Assembly (NCBI GenBank): GCA_016713175.1
Contig: JADJPQ010000030.1
Span: forward strand, 62,001-126,000
Origin: Planctomycetota bacterium
GTDB lineage: Bacteria; Planctomycetota; UBA1135; UBA2386
Length of the DNA: 64,000 nucleotides
Reading direction: 5' to 3'
Made by a program: the position numbers and the translations under genes. Below are positions 24,782 through 32,648 of this stretch, piece by piece (position 1 is the stretch's first letter; each line of letters starts with the position of its first letter). The notes below the pieces were generated by a model that worked only from the letters and a program-made list of their open reading frames with translations, searched no databases and was not told where the DNA came from.

Positions 24782-26320
24782 TCAGACCTGGTAGCGGTCG
24801 ACCATGCCGGCCAGTTCCTGCACCGACGTCTCGCCGCGTTGGGCGAGCGTCGCCAGGTGCTCGGCTTCCTGGGCGACACCACTGGTCGACTGCGCCATCG
24901 CGTCCAGCCCGGTGCGCACGACGCAGACCTGCTGGGTGACCTCGGTCGACAGTTCGGCGACCTGCTTCAGCAGTTCCCAGACCTTGTGGGTCGCGGTGTC
25001 GATCTCACCCAGTTGCTGGCCGACGCGGGTCGCGGCGGCCATGCCGTGATCGGCCCGCTGCTTGCTCTGGTCGAGCATCGTGGACGTGTTCTTGGCGGCT
25101 TCGGCACTGCGCTGCGCCAGATTGCGGACCTCTTCGGCGACCACGGCAAAGCCCTTGCCCGCCTCGCCGGCGCGCGCGGCCTCGACCGCGGCGTTGAGTG
25201 CCAGCAGGTTGGTCTGGAACGCGATGTCGTCGATGACCCGGATGACCTTGGCCACTTCGTTGCTCGAGGCGACGATCTCCTGCATCGCCTTCGCCATCGC
25301 CGTCATCTCCTGCTGACCGCGCGTCGTCGCCTGGCTGGAGTTCTCGGCGACGCCGCTGATCTCCTGCACGTAGCGATCGCTGCGCTCGACTGCAGCGACG
25401 ATCTCCTTGACCGACGCCGAGATCTCCTCGAACGTCGCGGCCTGCTGGGTGGCGCGGCTGGCGGAACCGCGGCTGGTCTCGGCGACCTGGCCGGAGGTCT
25501 GCAGGCCACTGGCGGTGCTGGACTTGATGCGGGCGACCAGATTCTTCATCGCCGTGCAGACACCATCGAATACGCCGGCGAGCTCGCCGATCTCGTCGTC
25601 GCGGGCCATCCGTGCCTGCTGCGTGAAGTCGCCATCACCGACGCGGCGGGCGAGGTCGGTCAACGCCGCAGTCCGCGCCACCATCCTCCGACCGATCAAG
25701 AACGCGAAGGCGGCAGCGACGACCACACCGGTGGTCGACAACAGCAGCAGCCAACGCGTGGTGTCGCCGGATGCGGTCATTGCCGCCATGCTGCTGCCGT
25801 TGGCGTCCATCTCGATCCGTTCGCCGAGCGCTTCGTTGGCGCCTTCGAGTTCGTCGAAAGCGGCCTGGAACTCCTTCATCCGGGCCGTCGCCGCCACCGG
25901 CCCGTCCGCGAGCGCGGTTTCGACCAGCTGCACCCCGAGCCGGGCATAGCGTTCGACCCGCGGGCGTGTGGCCTTCACCAGTGCCATCGTCGTCGGCCGC
26001 AGCGCCAGCCGTTCCAGGTAGCCGAGATGCTCCTGGAGGTTGGCCTCGAACGACTTCGCTTCCGCGAGCACGCCGGCCTTCTGCTCGGCGTCCGCGCCCT
26101 GCGCGATCACGATGCTGCTGTAGGCGCAACCCATCAACCCGTCGTGGTACATGTCGACCAGGCCCATGTGCCTGGTAGCGGGCAGGTGCACGTCGGTGAC
26201 GTCGGCAATCAGGCCGTGCAGTTCCCGCGAACCGAACACGCCGACCGCGCCGATGCCGGCGGCGGCCAGCAACGGCAGCCCGGCGACTGCACCGATCTTT
26301 GCGGCAATCGGGAAGCGCAA
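24782..26320 (-). CDS. Methyl-accepting chemotaxis protein
   Basis: The 512-residue receptor has an N-terminal transmembrane helix (LPLLAAAGIGAVGVFG), a helical periplasmic four-helix-bundle-type sensor domain (residues ~35-185), and a second helix (WLLLLSTTGVVVAAAFAFLI). A HAMP domain (RMVARTAALTDLARRVGDGD) follows, then the signalling coiled coil with the hairpin tip FQTNLLALNAAVEAARAGEA and EEVRNLAQRSAEAAKNT. It signals to CheA/CheW at the membrane; no che genes are in the window. The start is TTG at 26320, supported by a strong GGAGGAG site 5 nt upstream. The ligand is unknown. Confidence 0.93.
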   Translation of the reverse strand: MRFPIAAKIGAVAGLPLLAAAGIGAVGVFGSRELHGLIADVTDVHLPATRHMGLVDMYHDGLMGCAYSSIVIAQGADAEQKAGVLAEAKSFEANLQEHLGYLERLALRPTTMALVKATRPRVERYARLGVQLVETALADGPVAATARMKEFQAAFDELEGANEALGERIEMDANGSSMAAMTASGDTTRWLLLLSTTGVVVAAAFAFLIGRRMVARTAALTDLARRVGDGDFTQQARMARDDEIGELAGVFDGVCTAMKNLVARIKSSTASGLQTSGQVAETSRGSASRATQQAATFEEISASVKEIVAAVERSDRYVQEISGVAENSSQATTRGQQEMTAMAKAMQEIVASSNEVAKVIRVIDDIAFQTNLLALNAAVEAARAGEAGKGFAVVAEEVRNLAQRSAEAAKNTSTMLDQSKQRADHGMAAATRVGQQLGEIDTATHKVWELLKQVAELSTEVTQQVCVVRTGLDAMAQSTSGVAQEAEHLATLAQRGETSVQELAGMVDRYQV

Positions 26321-26359
26321 GGCTCTCCTCCTGCGACGGTTGACGGGAAGGCCAGCAGC

Positions 26360-27169
26360 TCAGCGACCGGTCAGCTTGGCGGCGCGCGTGTCTTCGAACG
26401 CTTCCCACATCGGACGTTCGTGGTCCTTCAGACTCTTGACGTCGACGGTGCGGTCGAGCTCCAGTGCCGGTTGCGTCGCCGCGATCGCCAGCAGCCGTTC
26501 CATCTCCAGGTCCGTCTCCGGCGACATGTTGGAGGCGGCGGTCAGGTGGTCGATCGCCTGCGCGGCTTCGCCCATGCGCAGGTAGCAGACGCCGAGGTTG
26601 CGGTGCACCTTGCGTTGCGCCGCGGGGGGCACATCACTGCCGGGCGCCAACGCCAGCTCGGCGATGGCTCGCTGCCATTGCCGTTGCTCCATCAGCCGTT
26701 CGCCGCGGTACAGGTGGGTCAGCACGGCAGTGTCGAGTCTGCCGGCGACCTGCTTGAACTCGAGCACTTCGATCCATGGGGTCTCCTGGAAGACCGAACG
26801 CACGATCCCGGTGACCTGGAGCCGGTCGTAGGTCCGCAGCTGGTAGAGATTCTCGAGTTGCGGGTTCAGCTTGTTGTAGAACAGCATGCCGAACAGATCG
26901 TTGTAGGCCGGCTGCTGCCAGATCTCCTGTTCATCGGCCCAACCGTAGAAGTTGACGAAGTCGGTCGGCGTGAAGCGGGTGAAGAACGGGTTCGACAGCT
27001 TGCCGAGTGAGGCGAACTGGAGCGTGAACACGACCTTCACGTTCCGGTACGCTTCCGGTTCGGCGCGCAGCTCGGTCAGCGTGGTGGCGACCGGCTTGCC
27101 GAACTCGCGCTCCTGCGCGGGCAGCAGCGCGGCGCCGAGGACGAACGACAACAGCAACGGCGTTCTCAT
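26360..27169 (-). CDS. Secreted TPR-containing hypothetical protein
   Basis: The 269-residue protein begins with a signal peptide (MRTPLLLSFVLGAALLPAQE). The first half (residues ~25-150) looks like a beta-rich OB-like domain (YRNVKVVFTLQF, DRLQVTGIVRSVFQETPWIE). The second half carries one or two TPR units (RNLGVCYLRMGEAAQAIDHL). It lies 39 nt before the chemotaxis receptor on the same strand. No defined family was recognised. Confidence 0.75.
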   Translation of the reverse strand: MRTPLLLSFVLGAALLPAQEREFGKPVATTLTELRAEPEAYRNVKVVFTLQFASLGKLSNPFFTRFTPTDFVNFYGWADEQEIWQQPAYNDLFGMLFYNKLNPQLENLYQLRTYDRLQVTGIVRSVFQETPWIEVLEFKQVAGRLDTAVLTHLYRGERLMEQRQWQRAIAELALAPGSDVPPAAQRKVHRNLGVCYLRMGEAAQAIDHLTAASNMSPETDLEMERLLAIAATQPALELDRTVDVKSLKDHERPMWEAFEDTRAAKLTGR

Positions 27170-27206
27170 GGCTTTCCAGCGGTGATCGGTTGATTCGGCA
27201 GGGGAG

Positions 27207-27380
27207 TCAGTCCGTCAGTCGTTCCATCAGTCGACGTACGGCGTGATCCATCAGTTCTTCGGGCACGTCCTGGCCGGACCGCACCAGCTGGCGCAGGCGC
27301 TGCATGCGTTCCTGCTTGCTGAGCTGTCGGCCCAGCAGTTCCTGCACGATGCGATCGATGGCTTCGGCTTGCTTCGACAC
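27207..27380 (-). CDS. Small helical protein, possibly FlgM-like
   Basis: From a GTG at 27380 the frame encodes 57 residues (VSKQAEAIDRIVQELLGRQL, then KQERMQRLRQLVRSGQDVPE and LMDHAVRRLMERLTD). The pattern of a helix, then 'LRQLVRSGQDV' and a final helix, recalls the C-terminal sigma-28-binding half of FlgM. The frame could extend to an ATG at 27506, but those 42 residues are Arg/Pro-rich and unconvincing. It ends 37 nt before the secreted TPR gene. The FlgM idea is tentative. Confidence 0.4.
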   Translation of the reverse strand: MSKQAEAIDRIVQELLGRQLSKQERMQRLRQLVRSGQDVPEELMDHAVRRLMERLTD

Positions 27381-27613
27381 GCGATGGATCTCGGTACGTA
27401 GAGAGCGGAACGGGGATCCCCGTCGGTCCGCTATCGGCTGCCGCGGGCGAGCGGCTTGATGCGGTTTCAGCCGTCGGCGTCGCGGACCATCGGCTGGCGC
27501 GGGCATGCAGGCGCCGCGTGCCGAGGAGCCGGCGCGATCGCACCGAGCCGATCGCCGTCAAGTTCGACGGTGTCGCGGCCGAAACGGCGGAGAACCCGAC
27601 AACTGCCGACCGG

Positions 27614-28702
27614 ATGCCGCAGAACACCACGATCGTTCCGTTCCTTGCCATCGCCTTGGCCGCGGGCCTGGCCGAGACCGCACCGACCCAGCAGGTGGTG
27701 CTCAGCGAAGTGATGGTCAGCGGCGACGACCGCTGGGTGGAGCTGCACAACCGCGGTTCTACGACCGTCGATCTGTCGACGTGGGCGCTGTACCACGCGT
27801 CGATGACGGCCGGCATGCCGCAGAACTACTGGTGGGGCTTTCCGGCTGGCACCGCGGCTCCGGCCGGCGGTTTCCTGCGCGTGCACTGGTTTCAGCAGGC
27901 GCCGACCACGAGCGAGCCTGGCAACCTGTACACCGGAACCGCGGCCTGGCAGTTCTTGTTCGGGCTCGGCGGCGAAGCGTTGCGCAGCGATCGTGGCGCC
28001 CTGGCGCTGCTGAATTCGCGCGACAACGCGCTGATGAACTCGGCATCGGTGATCGAGGACTGGGTCAGTTGGGGCACGGCCGGCTTCCGCCGCGAGACCC
28101 TGGCGGTACAGGTCGGCCGCTGGACCGGCGGCCGCTTCGTCGACGGGATCGCGCCGGGCGAGTCGATCGCTCGCAACGTCGTGCTGATGGGTGCGGTCGG
28201 TCCGCACGATCGCGAGTGGTTCCACGATCCGACGCCGACGCCGCTGGCGCCGAACGTGCCCGGCCTCGCCGTGCAGTCGTTTGGCCAGGCCTGCACCGCG
28301 CTCGGTCACCATCTGCTCGGCACGCCGGGTCTGCAGGTGCTGTCGTCACCGATCGTCGGCAACCGGCAGTTCGCGCTGCGGGTCTCGTCCACCACGGGGC
28401 TGCTCGGCGAGACCGTGCTGTTGGGCTTCACCTGGGGGTCGCTGCCAAATGGCGGTACCGGCTGGTTGCCGCCGATTCCGGGTGCGCCGGAATGTCCCCT
28501 GTTCATCGACCCGACGTTGCCGCTCGGCGCTTTGTGGGTCAACGCGCGGCCGATGCAGACCGACGTGGTGATCCCGTTGCTGCAGCCGGCGCTGGCGGGC
28601 CTGCGCTTCTCGGTGCAGGCTCTGGTGCTCGATCACTTCGCCAACGCGTTCCCGCCGTATCAGGGCACGACGAACGCGCTGGACATCACCATCGGCGGCT
28701 GA
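27614..28702 (+). CDS. Secreted lamin-tail-domain protein with planctomycete-type C-terminus
   Basis: The 362-residue protein starts with a signal peptide (TIVPFLAIALAAGLAETA). Residues ~25-170 form a lamin-tail (LTD) immunoglobulin-like domain (VVLSEVMVSGDDRWVELHNR, TVDLSTWALYH). Residues ~230-362 are the lineage's C-terminal module: FGQACTALGHHLLGTPGLQV, TVLLGFTWGS, PECPLFIDPTLPLGALWV and an ending ALVLDHFANAF...TTNALDITIGG. LTD domains occur on surface adhesins and nuclease-associated proteins. No catalytic domain is present. The ATG at 27614 was chosen because the signal peptide begins there. Confidence 0.78.
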   Translation: MPQNTTIVPFLAIALAAGLAETAPTQQVVLSEVMVSGDDRWVELHNRGSTTVDLSTWALYHASMTAGMPQNYWWGFPAGTAAPAGGFLRVHWFQQAPTTSEPGNLYTGTAAWQFLFGLGGEALRSDRGALALLNSRDNALMNSASVIEDWVSWGTAGFRRETLAVQVGRWTGGRFVDGIAPGESIARNVVLMGAVGPHDREWFHDPTPTPLAPNVPGLAVQSFGQACTALGHHLLGTPGLQVLSSPIVGNRQFALRVSSTTGLLGETVLLGFTWGSLPNGGTGWLPPIPGAPECPLFIDPTLPLGALWVNARPMQTDVVIPLLQPALAGLRFSVQALVLDHFANAFPPYQGTTNALDITIGG

Positions 28703-28715
28703 GTCAGGTCGCCGT

Positions 28716-29393
28716 TCACGCCGGATCGGCGCCCGCGCGTTCGCGCCGCCGCCGCACCCGTTCGGGTGCTTCCCCGGTGCGCCACAAGAACGCGATCGCA
28801 GTGCCGCCCCATTCGCGCAGATCGACTTCGAAATCGGCGTCGAAGTCATCGGCGTCGAGCAGACCGGTCTCGAAGTGGAACACCACGCAGCCGCCCGGCG
28901 CCAGTCGTTGACTGAGGGCGCGGGCCCGGCCGACCGCCTTGGCGGGATCCTCGGCGACCAACGCGTACGGCGGGTCCAGGAAGATCAAGTCCGGCGCGAC
29001 CTCGGCATCGCTCCCGGCATGGGCTGCGGCATCTTCGCGGGCGGCGCCGAACGCGGCGCGATGCATCACCGGCGGTGACCAGGCATCGGTGCGCAGCACG
29101 ACCCCGGCAGCCATCGCTTCGGGACCGAGCGTGCGCAGGTTGCGCCGCAGGATGTCCAGCGCGCGGCCGTTCTTCTCGCAGAACAGCACCCTGGCGGCGC
29201 CGCGCGACAGCGCTTCGATGCCGGTGGCGCCGGTGCCGGCGAACAGATCCCAGACGAACGCGCCGGGCACATGGTCCTGGAGGATGTTGAAGATCGACTC
29301 CTTGACCTGACCCAGCAGCGGCCGCGTGCCGAGGCCGCGCACGCTCTCGAGGACCCGACTGCCGTAGACGCCAGCGATGATTCTGAGGCTCAT
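28716..29393 (-). CDS. rsmD: 16S rRNA (guanine(966)-N2)-methyltransferase RsmD family
   Basis: The 225-residue protein has the RsmD order of motifs: MSLRIIAGVYGSRVLES, RPLLGQVKESIFNIL, the SAM site VWDLFAGTGATGIEALSRGA, FCEKNGRALDILRRNL and the catalytic LIFLDPPYAL. RsmD methylates G966 of 16S rRNA during small-subunit assembly. The C-terminal ~15 residues are Arg-rich (RVRRRRERAG). A far longer open frame extends upstream of the ATG, but it is antisense to the vWA/FHA protein and moaA and is a G/C-bias artefact. Confidence 0.9.
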   Translation of the reverse strand: MSLRIIAGVYGSRVLESVRGLGTRPLLGQVKESIFNILQDHVPGAFVWDLFAGTGATGIEALSRGAARVLFCEKNGRALDILRRNLRTLGPEAMAAGVVLRTDAWSPPVMHRAAFGAAREDAAAHAGSDAEVAPDLIFLDPPYALVAEDPAKAVGRARALSQRLAPGGCVVFHFETGLLDADDFDADFEVDLREWGGTAIAFLWRTGEAPERVRRRRERAGADPA

Positions 29394-29563
29394 GGGAGGG
29401 GGCAGGACGGAAGCCGCAGGGCACTGCGGCGACGGCGGAAGGCCTTGCAAAGGCAGGACCAGGGAAGAACGACCGATCGCCTGCCAGTAGGACTTCGCAC
29501 CGGAGGGGTCACCGGCCGATGCGGTATGGTGGCGGCGACAGCGTCGCGGCGCAACCGGAACGC

Positions 29564-29583
29564 CGACCGTAACCGTACGGTCG
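29564..29583. promoter_or_regulatory. Perfect inverted repeat upstream of the vWA/FHA gene
   Basis: CGACCGTA-ACCG-TACGGTCG has two perfect 8-bp arms and ends 47 nt before the GTG start at 29631. It could be a regulator-binding site or a 5' leader hairpin. No partner regulator is known. Confidence 0.35.
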
Positions 29584-29630
29584 CCGGTGCCTAGACCACC
29601 CGTTCGCTCGAGCCCAAGACCCCCCGAACC

Positions 29631-31523
29631 GTGGACGCACCCTCCGTGCCACCGCTCGCGCTGCGCATCGGCGACCAGGATCACGCCCTGGAGCCCGGAC
29701 GCACCTATCTGCTCGGCAACGGTCCGGGCTGCGATCTGCGTCTGGCGCATGCCGGCGTGACCGAACACCATCTGCGGCTCGAATTGCGGCATGGGCAGCC
29801 GGTCCTGGCGTGTCTGGCCGGGGCGACGGTCAACGGCATGGCGTGCGAACAGGCGGTGCTGCGCATCGGCGACACCATCCGCGCCGGCGAAGCGGAGGTG
29901 CGCATCGTGCGCGATCTCGGGTCGGCGGCGATCGTGCCGGACCCGCTGCTGCGCACCGCGGCCGAGCAACGGCGTCCGATTGCCGACGCCGTCGACGGCC
30001 CGCCGCCACTTCCCGACGAACCGGTTCCGCTCGATCCGGTTGTCGCCGCGTCGATGTTTCCGCCGCCGCCACCGACAGCGCTCCGCCGGCGGGCGCGACG
30101 GTCGGCGACGGCGATGCCGCTGCGGCGGCAGCACGAGGCCACGTTCACCGACTTGATGGCGGATGAACTGCGGCGGGCGCCATGGCTGAGCCTGTCGGCG
30201 TTGTTGCATGGGATCGTCGTGCTGCTGCTGTGGTGGTGGTTCCTCGAGCCGGTACGCGATGGACGGGACGCGGTGCGCATCGGATTCCTCGGCGAACTCG
30301 GTCCCGAGGCCACGTCGACGCCGCACCAGGGCCTCGAATCGCAGGTGGTCACCGAACAGCCGGATCCGAACGTGGTGCCGCTGCCGGAGGCGGAACCGCT
30401 GCCGGAGCCATCCGCCGCCGCGACCGACGAAGGTGCGCCGGATTTCGACCCCGGACTGCTGCTGGCTGGCAACGAACGGGTCGGCAGCAGCGCCGGCGGT
30501 TCGGGCGGCGGTTCGACGCTGGACAAACTGACCGGCGGCGGCGGTGGCGATCGCGGCGGGTTTCGCAAGACGGTGAGCGAACTGCGCAAGACCGGCCTCG
30601 AGATCGTGTTCGTGTTCGACAGCACCGGTTCGATGAACTCCACGATCGAGGCCACCAAGCAGCAGATCGCCGACATGTTGGAAGCGCTGCGCGCGCTGGT
30701 GCCGGATGCGCGCTTTGGCCTGGTGACGTTCCGCGATCGGCAGGAACACGACAATTCGTATCTGGTGCGGTCGGTGCCGCTCGGTCAGGACTTCTGGCGC
30801 GCCTGCAACTTCATGCAGTTCATCGATGCCGGCGGCGGCGGCGATCGGCCGGAGGCCGTCGATGTCGGGCTGCGGACGGCATTCGAACAGCAATGGCGGC
30901 CCGGCGCGCGCCGCGTCGTGGTGCTGGCCGGCGATGCACCGGTGCACTCGGAGCACGAGAACGAGCTGTTGCAGGCGGTGGCGCGATTTGCGTCGACGGG
31001 CTCGTCGTTCGTGCACGCGATGGTCAGTTCGCCGCGTGATGTCGATGGCGACACCAAGGACGCGTTCGCGCGGATCGCCAAGAAGGGCAAGGGCGTCTGC
31101 CTCGACTCGCGCGACTTCGAGCGGTTGATGCAGCAGGTGTTGAGCCTGGCGTTCGGTCGCGAGCACGAGCAGACGCTCGGGCAGGTGCTGCAGATCGTGC
31201 GCGACCGGAATGCCCGGATCGAGACCTGGGCGCTGGACACGGCACGGGTCGGCGGCGAAGGGTTGTTCTCGGCGCTGCGGCGGGATCCGGTGCCCGAGGA
31301 ACTGGTGCGGGCCTTGCTGGTCAAGCCGCGACGTGGGACGACGGCGCAACTGGCGCAGTGGCTTGGCACGAACGGCTGCCCGGCGCACACGCGCCAGGCG
31401 ATCGCGTATGTGCTGCAGCGGGCGTTGGCAATGCGCGAACCGCCGATCGGGCTGGATGGTTCGCCGCCGGACGCCAGGCAGATCCTGGCGTTGCAGATGC
31501 TGGCGAACCGGCTGCCGAACTGA
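29631..31523 (+). CDS. FHA-like and von Willebrand factor A domain membrane protein
   Basis: The 630-residue protein has an N-terminal FHA-like domain (residues ~8-90: YLLGNGPGCDLRLAHAGVTE, HHLRLE, TVNG) that may read phosphothreonine. A Pro-rich linker and one transmembrane helix (ALLHGIVVLLLWWWFLEPV, near residue 195) follow. After a Gly/Ser/Pro linker comes a vWA domain (residues ~320-500) with the MIDAS motif DSTGSMNST and LAGDAPVHSEHENE. The C-terminal ~110 residues are helical. Such proteins often scaffold envelope complexes. The start is GTG. The gene precedes moaA without a functional link. Confidence 0.78.
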   Translation: MDAPSVPPLALRIGDQDHALEPGRTYLLGNGPGCDLRLAHAGVTEHHLRLELRHGQPVLACLAGATVNGMACEQAVLRIGDTIRAGEAEVRIVRDLGSAAIVPDPLLRTAAEQRRPIADAVDGPPPLPDEPVPLDPVVAASMFPPPPPTALRRRARRSATAMPLRRQHEATFTDLMADELRRAPWLSLSALLHGIVVLLLWWWFLEPVRDGRDAVRIGFLGELGPEATSTPHQGLESQVVTEQPDPNVVPLPEAEPLPEPSAAATDEGAPDFDPGLLLAGNERVGSSAGGSGGGSTLDKLTGGGGGDRGGFRKTVSELRKTGLEIVFVFDSTGSMNSTIEATKQQIADMLEALRALVPDARFGLVTFRDRQEHDNSYLVRSVPLGQDFWRACNFMQFIDAGGGGDRPEAVDVGLRTAFEQQWRPGARRVVVLAGDAPVHSEHENELLQAVARFASTGSSFVHAMVSSPRDVDGDTKDAFARIAKKGKGVCLDSRDFERLMQQVLSLAFGREHEQTLGQVLQIVRDRNARIETWALDTARVGGEGLFSALRRDPVPEELVRALLVKPRRGTTAQLAQWLGTNGCPAHTRQAIAYVLQRALAMREPPIGLDGSPPDARQILALQMLANRLPN

Positions 31524-31622
31524 ACGTTCGGCCCGATTGCGGTGGTGGGTTGCGGCTCGGGCGGTGGCGGCCATTGACCCCTTCGCCGCGGGCGAGGTTG
31601 CCGGGTATGGTCGACAGGCCGC

Positions 31623-32645
31623 GTGCATCCCCTCCTCGACCACTTCGGCCGGCCGCTGCGCAACCTGCGTCTGTCGGTGACGGACCGCTGCAACTTGCGC
31701 TGCTCGTACTGCATGCCGGAGGCGGACTACGTCTGGCTGCCGAAGTCGGACGTGTTGACGTTCGAGGAGATCGATCGGCTGGTGTCGGTGTTCACCGCGC
31801 TGGGTGTCGACAAGGTCCGGCTGACGGGTGGCGAGCCGTTGCTTCGCGCCGACCTGCCGGAACTGATCGCGCTGCTGGCCCAGCGCCCGCTGCGCGATCT
31901 GGCGATGACGACCAATGGTGTGCTGCTGACGCAGCATGCGGCGGCGCTGCGATCGGCTGGTTTGCACCGGCTGACGGTCAGTCTGGATACGCTCGATCCG
32001 GCGACGTTCGCGCTGCTGACGCGGCGCGACGATCACGCGCGCGTGCTGGCCGGCATCGAGGCGGCGCGGGCGGCCGGTTTCGGCGAACTGAAGCTCGACA
32101 CCGTGGTGATCGCTGGTGTCAACGATCACGAACTGGTGCCGCTGGTCGAGTTCGGCGCCCGGATCGGCGCCGAGGTGCGGTTCATCGAGTACATGGACGT
32201 CGGTGGCGCGACGCGCTGGCGGCTGGATCGGGTCGTGTCGCGGCAACAGATGTTGCAGCGGCTGGCCCAGCACTTCGGACCGATCCGTGAACTGCCGCGG
32301 ACCGACGCGGCGCCGGCCGAGCGCTTCGCGCTGCCGGATGGCGGCACGTTCGGGATCATCGCCTCGGTGACGCAGCCGTTCTGTGCGACCTGCGATCGGG
32401 CGCGGTTGACGGCCGATGGCATGTGGTTTCTGTGCCTGTACGCCGAGCGCGGAACGGACCTGCGGCGGTTGCTGCGCGCCGGTGCGAGCGACGCCGACCT
32501 GGCGGGTGCGCTCGCGGCAGCGTGGCGGCAGCGGCAGGAGCGCGGCGCCGAGGTGCGCGCCGGTTTGCGCGAACGGACGCCGCTGGCGGCGGCGGACCGG
32601 TTGCGGCAGCAGCCGCATCTGGAGATGCACACGCGCGGCGGGTGA
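31623..32645 (+). CDS. moaA: GTP 3',8-cyclase MoaA
   Basis: The 340-residue radical-SAM enzyme catalyses the first step of molybdenum cofactor synthesis, turning GTP into 3',8-cH2GTP. The N-terminal SAM cluster motif is TDRCNLRCSYCMPE (residues ~19-32), followed by VRLTGGEPLLR and LAMTTNGVLL. The second [4Fe-4S] cluster, which binds GTP, is marked by PFCATCDRARLTADG and a later Cys (FLCLY). The C-terminus ends LEMHTRGG, matching the conserved Gly-Gly tail. The start is GTG. No other moa gene is in the window. The S41 peptidase gene converges with a 3-nt gap. Confidence 0.95.
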   Translation: MHPLLDHFGRPLRNLRLSVTDRCNLRCSYCMPEADYVWLPKSDVLTFEEIDRLVSVFTALGVDKVRLTGGEPLLRADLPELIALLAQRPLRDLAMTTNGVLLTQHAAALRSAGLHRLTVSLDTLDPATFALLTRRDDHARVLAGIEAARAAGFGELKLDTVVIAGVNDHELVPLVEFGARIGAEVRFIEYMDVGGATRWRLDRVVSRQQMLQRLAQHFGPIRELPRTDAAPAERFALPDGGTFGIIASVTQPFCATCDRARLTADGMWFLCLYAERGTDLRRLLRAGASDADLAGALAAAWRQRQERGAEVRAGLRERTPLAAADRLRQQPHLEMHTRGG

Positions 32646-32648
32646 GGC

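Noticed and set aside
28716..32630. A 1304-codon open frame on the minus strand
   Set aside because: Only its last 226 codons (RsmD) are real. The rest is antisense to the vWA/FHA protein and MoaA, is Arg/Pro/Gln-rich and lacks motifs; it is open because of G/C bias at third positions.
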